From positions 1-60,371 of the IMG/VR virus record IMGVR_UViG_3300026484_000003: 60,371 nt of DNA. One strand, 5' to 3'. The notes under the pieces were generated by a model that was not told the DNA's origin, ran no database searches, and was given only the letters and a program-made list of their open reading frames with translations. Shown here piece after piece: positions 48,523-56,849 of the stretch. Position numbers and translations under genes: made by a program. Positions within the stretch are counted from its first letter, which is position 1, and each line of letters starts with the position of its first letter. This DNA comes from a virus.

Positions 48523-49325
48523 TATACCTCTTCCAATTCTGCATCAATATACTCTTTACCGCCGTATGCTATTCGTTCCTGTGCAACTTGCTTGAGATAT
48601 GCCTCATATCGCTCCTCTTTTTCTTCTTGTGTTAGATATTCAGAGTTTCCACCTTCAATGGACTGGATTACCTCCATAACAACCAATGCTCCTGCAAATG
48701 CCCTTTCGTCCGGTAGGTGTGATTGTGTCTCTTCCCACACCTTTTTCCCCCCTTCTGAATTTTTGGCTAACACCTTCCTTACAGTACCATCATCTTCTTC
48801 TATTATCTCATAAGATGCACTTGTCTTTTTGGTGACTGTTTCACCCCTTGCTTTAGCCATTAATAGCGTATATAAAACTTTGTATGAAGCCAAGATAGCT
48901 TCCTGACTAAAATCCTCTCCTTCTTCTATTGATTTTATTATGTCAAGTGTGTTTTTCTTGTTAATATTGAACAGATCAAGAACAGGAGCAAGTTTTGATA
49001 TTGCTTTTCCAACCTCCCCCCTTTTCGCTTTTTTAGGACGCTTTTTTTTCTCCTCAACTTCATGGTCTATTTTAGATATGTCAATTCCCATTTTTTCACA
49101 CTTCTGCATAAATCCGTTTACGCTTCTTTTGGCAGATGCTCTTGATCGACCAAGGATACTTATAATTGTTTTAACAACAACCTCTTCATTGAATTTGCAA
49201 TATGAAAAAAGCATAGCAAATGCGATTGCATCAAGATTGTTGTTTTTGAGTGATTGAATATCTGATTTACGCCATCGCTTCTGCATTGCAATTATGATAG
49301 ATTCTTTACCCGTCGGTTTTGGCAT
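48522..49325 (-). CDS. Putative terminase small subunit
   Basis: A 267-residue protein with an N-terminal helix-turn-helix-like region (IIISILGRSRASAKRSVNGF), basic linker EEKKKRPKKAKRGEVG and helical C-terminus. Coupled to terL by a one-base overlap. The position and DNA-binding features suggest the small terminase that recognises the packaging site. Confidence 0.55.
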   Translation of the reverse strand: MPKPTGKESIIIAMQKRWRKSDIQSLKNNNLDAIAFAMLFSYCKFNEEVVVKTIISILGRSRASAKRSVNGFMQKCEKMGIDISKIDHEVEEKKKRPKKAKRGEVGKAISKLAPVLDLFNINKKNTLDIIKSIEEGEDFSQEAILASYKVLYTLLMAKARGETVTKKTSASYEIIEEDDGTVRKVLAKNSEGGKKVWEETQSHLPDERAFAGALVVMEVIQSIEGGNSEYLTQEEKEERYEAYLKQVAQERIAYGGKEYIDAELEEV

Positions 49326-49491
49326 TTTGTTCCTTCTGCTTTAACTGTTCTTTGAAAATATCGTATATCAATTTTGGATCTCTCTCCATTGCATCAAAGC
49401 CAATAATGCTTAGGATTGACACCAGTTCACTATAACCCAAAAGAGAGAAGTAATGAGCCTTGAAACGGTAGAGCAATAGGCTCACCTCCAT
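49306..49491 (-). CDS. Overlapping frame behind the tail assembly gene, possible frameshift extension
   Basis: A 61-residue frame starting MEVSLLLYRFKAHYFSLLGY that overlaps the last 21 codons of 49430-50095 in the +1 (or -2) frame, then continues to the small-terminase start. It is either a separate small gene or the extension of the upstream protein through ribosomal frameshifting near TCTTTTGGG, as in many tail assembly chaperones. Confidence 0.5.
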   Translation of the reverse strand: MEVSLLLYRFKAHYFSLLGYSELVSILSIIGFDAMERDPKLIYDIFKEQLKQKEQNAKTDG

Positions 49492-50095
49492 TCTCGGAAA
49501 TAATTGATATTTTTCCGCTATCGTGTGTTAATGTTAATGTGATGTTGGATAGTTCACCAACAAGTGAGTCATACTGCTTTAGTAGCCCAATATCCTTACT
49601 GTTAGCCATAAGTGACATGATTGTATCAACGCCGTCTTTGATTGTCTTTGTGCAACCAGAACCAAGTATGTAAAAACGTAGGTTTTTGATGTCACCACTT
49701 GACTGGCAAAACAGCTCTGCTTCAATCGCTTTTTTGACTGTTATGAATGGTGTAAAACGGTAATCTCCAATCCTGATAAAAAGTTCATCTCGCTTAATCT
49801 CATCATCATAACCACCAATAAAGTCTGATGGGCATAATGCCGGCGACTCCGTGATGATCTCATCATCCCAGAAATACATACGATAATAAACAATAAGTGC
49901 TATTGCGTCCTGTATTGTCATGTTCTCTACCTGAACATTGTCAAGATTGGAGATTTTTAATAAAACAAGCTTTATAAAGCCAAAATAACTTGATCTCTCC
50001 TGCATCAAGTTAACGGATTCCACAAGCGTCAAACAGGTTAGCCTGACCTCTTCTTTAGGTAGTGACTGTATTTTTATGCTGTCTGTTTTTCTCAT
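49430..50095 (-). CDS. Tail assembly / baseplate hub assembly protein
   Basis: A 221-residue protein starting MRKTDSIKIQSLPKEEVRLT. IKIQSLPKEEVRLTCLTLVE followed by RSSYFGFIKLVLLKISNL and DYRFTPFITVKKAIEAELF fits the T4 gp26/gp51 class of baseplate hub assembly proteins, but the match is weak. It lies between tail genes and terminase. Overlaps a second frame at its end. Confidence 0.5.
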   Translation of the reverse strand: MRKTDSIKIQSLPKEEVRLTCLTLVESVNLMQERSSYFGFIKLVLLKISNLDNVQVENMTIQDAIALIVYYRMYFWDDEIITESPALCPSDFIGGYDDEIKRDELFIRIGDYRFTPFITVKKAIEAELFCQSSGDIKNLRFYILGSGCTKTIKDGVDTIMSLMANSKDIGLLKQYDSLVGELSNITLTLTHDSGKISIISENGGEPIALPFQGSLLLSFGL

Positions 50096-50393
50096 CTATA
50101 CTCTCCTCTTTGATAAGTTCCCTGATCTCCTCCAATACAATAAACTCTGCAATGGTTGGGATTTTTAAATCTTTTAACTTGCCTTGATCTACATAGTTTC
50201 TAGCAGTCATTTCGGAAACATTCAATGCCCATGATGCCATTGTCCATGTAAGAGGTTTTTTACGCCCGTATGTCGGCATCCATTTGGTAAGATATGCGAT
50301 ATGCCTATCTACCTCTTCCTTGAATAGAGAATGTAGTTGTGGGGGGGTAGACAAGTGATTTCCTTGAGTATTCAATAACAGAAGTATATACAT
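50055..50393 (-). CDS. Uncharacterised helical protein
   Basis: A 112-residue frame with basic helices (KKPLTWTMASWALNVSEMTA looks like a helix-turn-helix). The start is uncertain because the first 13 codons are hydrophobic and no ribosome binding site precedes them. Ends inside the start of the tail assembly gene. Confidence 0.45.
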   Translation of the reverse strand: MYILLLLNTQGNHLSTPPQLHSLFKEEVDRHIAYLTKWMPTYGRKKPLTWTMASWALNVSEMTARNYVDQGKLKDLKIPTIAEFIVLEEIRELIKEESIDEKNRQHKNTVTT

Positions 50394-50416
50394 TCTATGC
50401 TTAAATATTTGTTACA

Positions 50417-51304
50417 TTATTTCCAACTTTTTATAGGCTTGAAAGTAGCACTTGTCTGTAGGTATTTTTCATCTCCTGTAGTATATTCTTGAGAGGGGCT
50501 TCCTTCCAAAATGTAATCATCGTCAATCACCACATCTTCATACGCAGTTTTGGTGTTACTATCTGCAATAATGTGTGAAATTCTGATCCTGAAATAGTAT
50601 TGATATGGCAACAAAAGAGTCCCATCAGAAGGCATAATGTTTCCATTTTTTCCGCTTCCTACTCCTCCGGCAGTTCCACCGCCAAGAATAGAGCCTATGC
50701 CAAATCCGCTAAGGGCATGTCCTATACTCTTCATTCCAGATAATGCGTTAGCCATTCCACCGACCTGCTCAACAATACCGCCAACTCTGTTCACCGTTGT
50801 TTCAACGCCTCTTATTGATGCACCTATTCCAACATCGTCAAGCACACCACTTAAAGCGTTCTTGTTGGAAACCTTTGTGAGCATATCAAGTATGTCATTC
50901 TCTTTGAACTCATTGAATGTTGCTTGAATTTCACCTGCTTGTATTCCGGCTATCCAATTAAAATAACCGCTACCGTATTTCTCTTCTTTGATCTCTATAC
51001 CGTCATGCACAATGGAGATTGACGATAGCATTGTGTTGATTAGCCTTGCCTTCTCTGGGTCATAGTACGGCTCAACCCTTTCTATTGATGCAAAAAACAC
51101 ATCAGAGTGTTGGAGTTTTTCAAAGGTTATTTTGTTCTCTTTTAGCTGTTCTTGAATACCTTTTTGGGTGTAGCCGGATTGTTGATATTCGGATAGATCA
51201 CCTATTGAGTTTTTTAGCGTATCAACATCATGCCCTATACGCCGTAATGCCCTGATAACTTTTGCACCTTGATTTAGCGTTCCTATTACAGACATAAAAG
51301 ACAT
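50417..51304 (-). CDS. Tube-baseplate connection protein, putative
   Basis: A 295-residue protein. Gly/Ala-rich central segment (GFGIGSILGGGTAGGVGSGK) between two beta-rich parts. This is the pattern of T4-like tube initiators and related tail proteins such as the gene at 52631. Its first base is shared with the neck gene at 51304. Inference from context. Confidence 0.45.
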   Translation of the reverse strand: MSFMSVIGTLNQGAKVIRALRRIGHDVDTLKNSIGDLSEYQQSGYTQKGIQEQLKENKITFEKLQHSDVFFASIERVEPYYDPEKARLINTMLSSISIVHDGIEIKEEKYGSGYFNWIAGIQAGEIQATFNEFKENDILDMLTKVSNKNALSGVLDDVGIGASIRGVETTVNRVGGIVEQVGGMANALSGMKSIGHALSGFGIGSILGGGTAGGVGSGKNGNIMPSDGTLLLPYQYYFRIRISHIIADSNTKTAYEDVVIDDDYILEGSPSQEYTTGDEKYLQTSATFKPIKSWK

Positions 51305-51810
51305 TACTCAACCAACCTTGCTGTTTCAATGGAGAACTCTTTTCTGAGATAGTCTCTTAGTGCGTTGATGTCCTCGTTTTCAAAGCCTTCCCCATCATCA
51401 ATGCCGGCTGATTTTAACATTCTCATGTTGTCACATTCAAGCTTTTTAAGCATAAACTCCACCACTTGCTGAAATGCCCCAGTGTATCCATCTTCAAGCA
51501 TAAATATATCATAGTCCATTGGTTTTATTCTGACACCGATACAATCATTCAGTGAAGCGGTCTCAATAATCTTTATGCTCCCCATACCCAATGAAAGCAA
51601 ATTACTGTCATCCACAAAGCCACACTTTATGCTCTCTCCTTTTGCGTTTACTGCATTATTATAGGTTTCAAACTCGATAAAGTGAACCGGTGCAACATAA
51701 GAAAAAAACTCTCTGCACGATGTTCTGAAAACTGCTTCTTTTTGAGTATCTGTTGCAATAATGTTTAACATATTGAATGTATCTTCAAAAAGTTCTTTTA
51801 ATTTTGTCAT
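51304..51810 (-). CDS. Neck or tail-associated protein, uncharacterised
   Basis: A 168-residue acidic protein starting MTKLKELFEDTFNMLNIIAT. It has its own promoter (-10 TATAAT at 51838-51843, TTTAAA 19 bp upstream) and comes after the terminator that follows the tail tube gene. No family recognised. Confidence 0.45.
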   Translation of the reverse strand: MTKLKELFEDTFNMLNIIATDTQKEAVFRTSCREFFSYVAPVHFIEFETYNNAVNAKGESIKCGFVDDSNLLSLGMGSIKIIETASLNDCIGVRIKPMDYDIFMLEDGYTGAFQQVVEFMLKKLECDNMRMLKSAGIDDGEGFENEDINALRDYLRKEFSIETARLVE

Positions 51811-51837
51811 GGAATTTTCTTTGTTATAGTTTTTAAG

Positions 51838-51868
51838 ATTATAACTGTTTTGGAGGGGTATTTTTAAA
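51838..51868 (-). promoter_or_regulatory. Variant TTTAAA-N19-TATAAT promoter
   Basis: TTTAAA (51863-51868), 19 bp, TATAAT (51838-51843) with about 20 nt to the ATG at 51810. It matches the N19 class except for T instead of G in the -35 box, which overlaps the T-run of the adjacent terminator. Confidence 0.5.
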
Positions 51869-51898
51869 AATGCAGGTACGCCGTAGCGTAGCCATGCA
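51866..51898 (-). terminator. Terminator after the tail tube transcript
   Basis: On the minus strand GCATGGCTACGC-TACG-GCGTACC-TGC forms a hairpin with a one-base bulge followed by TTTTTAAAAATA. It ends the transcript that carries the tail tube gene and the small frame at 51899. Confidence 0.65.
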
Positions 51899-52024
51899 CT
51901 ATTTCAGTTCTTGTTCTTTGATCTTCTCACGATAAACAATCTGTAGACTTGGAGGTTCTAAAATCTGTACTACTTTCCCAATTTTTCCGTCACTACACTT
52001 TCCTCCGCTGTATAGATATGACAT
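51899..52024 (-). CDS. Small protein behind the tail tube gene
   Basis: A 41-residue frame starting MSYLYSGGKCSDGKIGKVVQ. No ribosome binding site is evident, but it fills the space between the tail tube gene and its terminator. Unknown function. Confidence 0.4.
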   Translation of the reverse strand: MSYLYSGGKCSDGKIGKVVQILEPPSLQIVYREKIKEQELK

Positions 52025-52035
52025 TTTATTTTTTG

Positions 52036-52602
52036 TTAGCACTCCAAATAACCGCCATCAACGCCGTTAAGGGCATTGATAGCCTTGTGTGCGATACCTT
52101 TCAGTGCCTCGTTTACTTCTGGGCATACAGGGAAGTAGTGACAGTGAAGCGTGATTGATTGAGACATAGGAGTTTCGCTCCCTTCTGCATCGGATTCAAC
52201 TCCGTCCTCAACAACGATGAACCCGAATGAAGCAGTACCCCACAATTTGGATGCGACCTGTTCGCCGTCTCCTACATAGAACTCTATTTCAAGTTCACCA
52301 TTTTTACCGCTTGTCTGAATAAGTTCAATCGCCTGTTTTACATCAAGATTTTCACGCTCATTTAGCGTAATTGGTATCTGGTTGTAGGATTGGTTTTTGC
52401 CTTTTCCAAAACTCTTATTTCCTGTTGGTGTCGAATACTCGATCACGCCGTTTTTTACCACCGGAAGGCTGTGCGTTTTCGTCATAAAGGTAAGGTGTTC
52501 AAATCCTTTGATAACCAAATATGAAGATGATGATGCCAATATGTCACCTGCCCCCTTCTCGGCTGTAATAAAATTTTTTGTAACTTCCATAGGTACACTC
52601 AT
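52036..52602 (-). CDS. Tail tube protein
   Basis: A 188-residue protein starting MSVPMEVTKNFITAEKGAGD. Mostly beta, with NQIPITLNERENLDVKQAIE and the C-terminal HCHYFPVCPE. Size, composition and place between sheath and terminase fit the gp19-type tube protein of contractile tails, but I see no diagnostic motif. A regular ribosome binding site AAAGGGGAAAAC precedes it. Confidence 0.6.
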   Translation of the reverse strand: MSVPMEVTKNFITAEKGAGDILASSSSYLVIKGFEHLTFMTKTHSLPVVKNGVIEYSTPTGNKSFGKGKNQSYNQIPITLNERENLDVKQAIELIQTSGKNGELEIEFYVGDGEQVASKLWGTASFGFIVVEDGVESDAEGSETPMSQSITLHCHYFPVCPEVNEALKGIAHKAINALNGVDGGYLEC

Positions 52603-52630
52603 TGTTTTCCCCTTTGTGTTAAATTATTTA

Positions 52631-53440
52631 TCAAAATGCTCTCATCATTGCATTGATTGCAGAACCAAGAGATTGAGAGGACTTTACATCGTCCTTCATA
52701 ATTCCTGCCGAACTTCCAAGAGATAGTGAAACAACCTGATATATTCTGTTCCCTGCACTGTCTATCTTGATCTCATCGACACTCTCTTCCATGCTCTCAA
52801 TGCGATAAGTGGCATTAAAGCGTTTTCCAAACAAGGATACCGCTATCTTAGAAGGCACTGTTCCAAAGAAGCCACCCCCCGTTTCCTTGTTGATCTCGTC
52901 TTGTGTCTTACCGCCCTCAACTGCCTTTTTCTGCTCTGTATCAAATGCCTTTTCTGCCGACTGGATTACATTATCGTTCAAAACAGGGGATTGCATCCTG
53001 ACAAGTTCTTGAATTGGAGCTTCAACCTCTGTGTATGCGTTAGTGAAAGCCATAAACTCAATTTGAAGATCAATAGATTGTGGTTGTATTCCAGTCCACA
53101 CCTGAACAGATTGTGCCTTCGTGATTGTTGTTTTGCTTCGTAGCTTCATAAAAGCATCAGAGCCTATTTCCTTTGCAAGTTCTCCTGATTGAAGTAATGC
53201 AGTTATTGTCGGGAAGCGACTATCTCCGCTTGATCCCTCGAAACGGTTAGCCCACTCTGCCTGATTTGACACTGAATAAGAAACGATACGCCCTCTTGCA
53301 GATGTACCGTTCTCGATGTCCTGTATCGTTACAAACAAATTTTCATTCAGCCCTTGCAGGCTTTGGTAGCCAAGTGCTTCGCCAAACATTGATGAAACGC
53401 TATCTGCAATACTGATCGCCTCCCCGAAAATGTCAGCCAT
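52631..53440 (-). CDS. Tail protein, tube- or baseplate-associated
   Basis: A 269-residue protein. The stretch with SVQVWTGIQPQSIDLQIEFM and NAYTEVEAPIQELVRMQSP is typical of tube-cap/initiator proteins (gp48/gp54-like) of contractile tails. It precedes the tube gene. Exact homologue unknown. Confidence 0.5.
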   Translation of the reverse strand: MADIFGEAISIADSVSSMFGEALGYQSLQGLNENLFVTIQDIENGTSARGRIVSYSVSNQAEWANRFEGSSGDSRFPTITALLQSGELAKEIGSDAFMKLRSKTTITKAQSVQVWTGIQPQSIDLQIEFMAFTNAYTEVEAPIQELVRMQSPVLNDNVIQSAEKAFDTEQKKAVEGGKTQDEINKETGGGFFGTVPSKIAVSLFGKRFNATYRIESMEESVDEIKIDSAGNRIYQVVSLSLGSSAGIMKDDVKSSQSLGSAINAMMRAF

Positions 53441-53442
53441 GA

Positions 53443-54027
53443 TTAGTACAGTCCTTTCCTGCGACCGATTTTAACTGATCTGTTTCGTGCAAACTTTGCA
53501 TGTGCTGTATGTGCTTTTCGTCTTGCTTTAGCTAACGCCATCTTTTGTTTTGCGGATAGCCTTACCTTGCCAAACAGTCTTACACACTTCCACGCTGGGC
53601 TACCGTTCTTGATAACCATTTTACGCTTGTAGCCTGATTTGCATCTTACTGGGCTTACGCCATCTTCTTGAATGGAGTCGAGCATAACCTCTTCTTGATC
53701 TGCAAACTCTTCTGCAAGGCTTTCAGTGTCGTCTTGAGTGTATGCTTCACTGTATGCCTGTGCGATTGCCATAATCGCACCTTCTGACACATTTTGTCTG
53801 CCTGAAACCATATCCTCTATAACAGTGTCTTTGGCACCGATAAAGGATAGATATGAGACAATGTTTGCATCAACTTCATCTACGGCACTGTCCTCTTCGA
53901 TACTGTCAAGGTCAATACCTGAAATAGCACTCTTTAAAGCGTCATAGCATACTGCTTCGCTATCTTCTGCAATAGAATCAAGCACTGTACCAATGGTAAG
54001 TGCTGTTGTAAGTGAGTGCATATTCAT
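53443..54027 (-). CDS. Basic virion-type protein with acidic pro-region (short)
   Basis: A 194-residue protein with a sharp division. Residues 1-118 are acidic and hold GTVLDSIAEDSE, GIDLDSIEEDSA and EEVMLDSIQEDG, the LDS motif also seen in the protease/scaffold. Residues 119-194 are strongly basic (VRLSAKQKMALAKARRKAHT, FARNRSVKIGRRKG). This is the layout of a core protein that is cut from its pro-region by the head protease and then binds DNA. Encoded next to a longer twin (54031). No database family known to me. Confidence 0.6.
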   Translation of the reverse strand: MNMHSLTTALTIGTVLDSIAEDSEAVCYDALKSAISGIDLDSIEEDSAVDEVDANIVSYLSFIGAKDTVIEDMVSGRQNVSEGAIMAIAQAYSEAYTQDDTESLAEEFADQEEVMLDSIQEDGVSPVRCKSGYKRKMVIKNGSPAWKCVRLFGKVRLSAKQKMALAKARRKAHTAHAKFARNRSVKIGRRKGLY

Positions 54028-54030
54028 CTC

Positions 54031-54876
54031 TTAGCCTTTTCTGCTTGAAGCTTTACTTGCTTTTTTGTGTCTCTTTGTAGAGCCGGCTTTAAGCTTCATT
54101 GTTTGCGATCTGCGGGCATTTGCCATTCTGTCTGTAGAAAACTTTCTTGCTTTTTTCAGTGCTTTGCGTTTTGGCTCTGCTTTTTTACCGCCACGCTTAC
54201 GATACTTCTTGCCTTCAAGCAATGTTTTTGGATACTTGCAGAAACCTTTTTTAGGTTGTTCGCCTTTCTCACTTCTCATGCAAGGTACAATTTTCATGCC
54301 TTTTGAAGCAGGTTTAACAGGTTTTGTACGGCTGAAAGACCAATCCATAGCGATACTGTCAAGTGTTGTCTCTTCACCTTCGTCCAAAATACTATCTGCA
54401 AGTACATCTGCATTGATAGACATTGCAACAAGCGTACCAAGATTCCCCTCTTCTGGGATTGCACCATTAACAAGGCTTGTGAGTGCTTGAAGTTCATCCA
54501 TAGCCACATCTAGGTCTTCATCCATAAGATCATATACAGACGATTGGCTAAGTCCAAGTTGTCCTGCAAAGTCAAGTGTTACACCAACCGCATAGTTAAG
54601 TGCTTCCTCATCATAAGATAGTGATGTTTCAGGTTCTTCACCATCAACTGCATCAAGTGTAACCTCTTCTGCTCCAATGGCATCGAGGGCAATATCAATC
54701 AGCGTCACTTCATCGGTTGGCTGTAGTTGTGCGATTGCCCCTACCATATCCATCATTACTGCAAACTTGCCATACTTTGAGATTTCGGATTGAATGATCT
54801 CGTCCAGTGTAACTCCCTCTCCTTGGGATGCAACACTATCTTGCATTACATCATCAAGGTTAAATTTGTAACTCAT
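54031..54876 (-). CDS. Basic virion-type protein with acidic pro-region (long)
   Basis: A 281-residue protein. Residues 1-180 are very acidic with repeated GVTLDEI, EVTLDAVD, IALDAIGA and TTLDSIAMD. Residues 185-281 are extremely basic (KYRKRGGKKAEPKRKALKKA, MKLKAGSTKRHKKASKASS). It shares this plan with its neighbour. Both lie between tail sheath and tube-associated genes. It may be a proteolytically matured nucleoid or internal head protein; it could also be a tail or portal component. Confidence 0.6.
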   Translation of the reverse strand: MSYKFNLDDVMQDSVASQGEGVTLDEIIQSEISKYGKFAVMMDMVGAIAQLQPTDEVTLIDIALDAIGAEEVTLDAVDGEEPETSLSYDEEALNYAVGVTLDFAGQLGLSQSSVYDLMDEDLDVAMDELQALTSLVNGAIPEEGNLGTLVAMSINADVLADSILDEGEETTLDSIAMDWSFSRTKPVKPASKGMKIVPCMRSEKGEQPKKGFCKYPKTLLEGKKYRKRGGKKAEPKRKALKKARKFSTDRMANARRSQTMKLKAGSTKRHKKASKASSRKG

Positions 54877-54893
54877 TTATTTTTCTCCCTTTT

Positions 54894-56423
54894 TTAAATT
54901 TCTCTCGTAATGGTGCTTCTTACAACACCTTTTCTCATAACGCCTTCCATGACTGCGATAAACTCGACTACAACTGTATCGTTGTTCTCATCGTAAACAT
55001 CAAATCTGAATGGTGTCTGTGCATCATCATCAAAAAACGCATTTGCCTGACAATTCTCAAAGAAAATACGGGCTTCATTGCTTACAAATGACTTTGCAAC
55101 GGAAATGTTTTTGAACATTTGACTGTCAAGATAGATACCAAGTGTTCTTTTGATGTAACCCACTGCATCTGCTACGGGGAAACTCATAAGATCAGTCTCT
55201 TTCATAAGACCACTCAACACATCTGTAATACAGATTTTCCCATCAATGTCCTCAATGGTATTGATACGCTCTTTTGTCAGAAGTGTTTTTTCATCATCTG
55301 AAAGCTTCTCAATGTCATACGGTGTGATGCGTGGGATTGAGTGATAGATACCTGCAATACCACTAATGCGATACTCTGCTCTTTTCAGTTTTCGGTAAAT
55401 GTTTCTTGCAACACTTCTACCGGCAATAAATCCACTTAGTCCGATATTTTGCGTGCCTGACTTGAACTTGTACTCTGTTCTGTTCCAAATCCAGTACACC
55501 ATTTCATCACTAAACCCCAGTGACGCTTTCTGCTGTGTTGCGATAGCAAGCGTTGGTGCCTTGATGTCAACAATGTACCCGATAGTAGCTTTGTCTGAAA
55601 CCCTCTTCATCATTTTAAGAAGTTCTGCATCTGTTTGACCGAATGAAGCCATATAGTCCGATTTGCTCGCTACTGCATTAAGTACAGCTTCATAATGTGT
55701 TACATTGATGTCTCCGCTCTCAAAAGCCAATCCGTCAAAAGTTCCTGTGACGCTAAAATCTTCCATGTAGTTATCGTGGGATCTATTGATCTTGATACCA
55801 ATAATTCTGTCGTCCGCAATGTTCCCGATATAGTTACTTTCACCATAGTCGTCAACACTGTTAACATTTGCACTTCCTGTTACCTTGTATAGCCTGTTCC
55901 CGAACTCATCTTGAATGATAATAGTCATCATCTCTTCTACATTCTTAATATCTACAGTGACTATCTTTTCTGGGCAAAGCTTAATCAGTAGCTCAATCGC
56001 TTCTGATGGCGTATCATCTCCCCAGTCTTTCATTGAATCAACTTCTCCGAAAATGTTGATAGAATCATCACTTGGTGTGATATATGGATCGCCCTCATCT
56101 GGCTTAGAAAAATAAAGTGGATACACTTTAGACCCAGAACCAAGCAACCTACCGAGATAAACTCTTCCCTGATACCCGCCAAAGTAGTCTTTGAGATGAT
56201 AAAGTGTCTCATTCTTAGGAGACCCACCGTTGATCGTTTTGATGCTTTTCGTTTTCTCTACTGCACTTGTAATATTCAAGGCATAAAGAGGGTTCCCGAT
56301 AGGCATATACCCAACACCACAAATTGCACCGGCTTCACGCGGTGCTACCCTTTCGGTAAGGTCTCTTGTGGCTTCAATGTAGATACTCGGAAAAATCTCT
56401 TCCTTGTTTGTTAACCTACCCAT
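54894..56423 (-). CDS. Tail sheath protein
   Basis: A 509-residue protein. ATRDLTERVAPREAGAICGV at the N-terminus, GLSGFIAGRSVARN (about 325-338), LTKERINTIEDIDGKICITD (about 385-404) and the end VEFIAVMEGVMRKGVVRST follow the plan of contractile sheath proteins, where the second segment is the PSAGYVAGRIA-type motif. It contracts to drive the tube through the envelope. Confidence 0.78.
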   Translation of the reverse strand: MGRLTNKEEIFPSIYIEATRDLTERVAPREAGAICGVGYMPIGNPLYALNITSAVEKTKSIKTINGGSPKNETLYHLKDYFGGYQGRVYLGRLLGSGSKVYPLYFSKPDEGDPYITPSDDSINIFGEVDSMKDWGDDTPSEAIELLIKLCPEKIVTVDIKNVEEMMTIIIQDEFGNRLYKVTGSANVNSVDDYGESNYIGNIADDRIIGIKINRSHDNYMEDFSVTGTFDGLAFESGDINVTHYEAVLNAVASKSDYMASFGQTDAELLKMMKRVSDKATIGYIVDIKAPTLAIATQQKASLGFSDEMVYWIWNRTEYKFKSGTQNIGLSGFIAGRSVARNIYRKLKRAEYRISGIAGIYHSIPRITPYDIEKLSDDEKTLLTKERINTIEDIDGKICITDVLSGLMKETDLMSFPVADAVGYIKRTLGIYLDSQMFKNISVAKSFVSNEARIFFENCQANAFFDDDAQTPFRFDVYDENNDTVVVEFIAVMEGVMRKGVVRSTITREI

Positions 56424-56424
56424 A

Positions 56425-56835
56425 CTAGCCTACCTTTACTCTGTACTCTTCGATGTCTGCATCTGGGTACTGCTCTGCAAACTCAACATCTGCCAAAAGT
56501 TTGCCTCCAAACTCTTCTTGAAGTGCTTTTACTTCCGCTTTTACCGCGTTTGAACCGTTCAAAGCACCGTCTTGCTTGATGAGTTCTGCCGGATATGCAA
56601 CATGGTCAACATCTTTTGTGTCTTTTTTGCCTTTGGTATCTTCCCGCTTTTTCTCCGGCTTAAACACCTTGATAGACTCATATCCAATTTTTACTATCAC
56701 ACCTTGTTCTGCGATTTTCGCCATTTCATCTTTTGTGATCGCCTCTTCTCTGATGAAAAGCTTGCTTCCGCTTTTTACTTCAACGCCCCCCAATGTGATT
56801 GGAGAGCCAGAAGTGTTACTTACTGCTTTACGCAT
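56425..56835 (-). CDS. Head or neck protein, uncharacterised
   Basis: A 136-residue protein starting MRKAVSNTSGSPITLGGVEV. The N-terminal half resembles small capsid-associated or head-tail connector domains, with a Lys-rich linker (KPEKKREDTKGKKDTKDVDH). It lies between capsid and sheath genes. Function unknown. Confidence 0.5.
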   Translation of the reverse strand: MRKAVSNTSGSPITLGGVEVKSGSKLFIREEAITKDEMAKIAEQGVIVKIGYESIKVFKPEKKREDTKGKKDTKDVDHVAYPAELIKQDGALNGSNAVKAEVKALQEEFGGKLLADVEFAEQYPDADIEEYRVKVG

Positions 56836-56849
56836 TGTTCACCCCTTTC

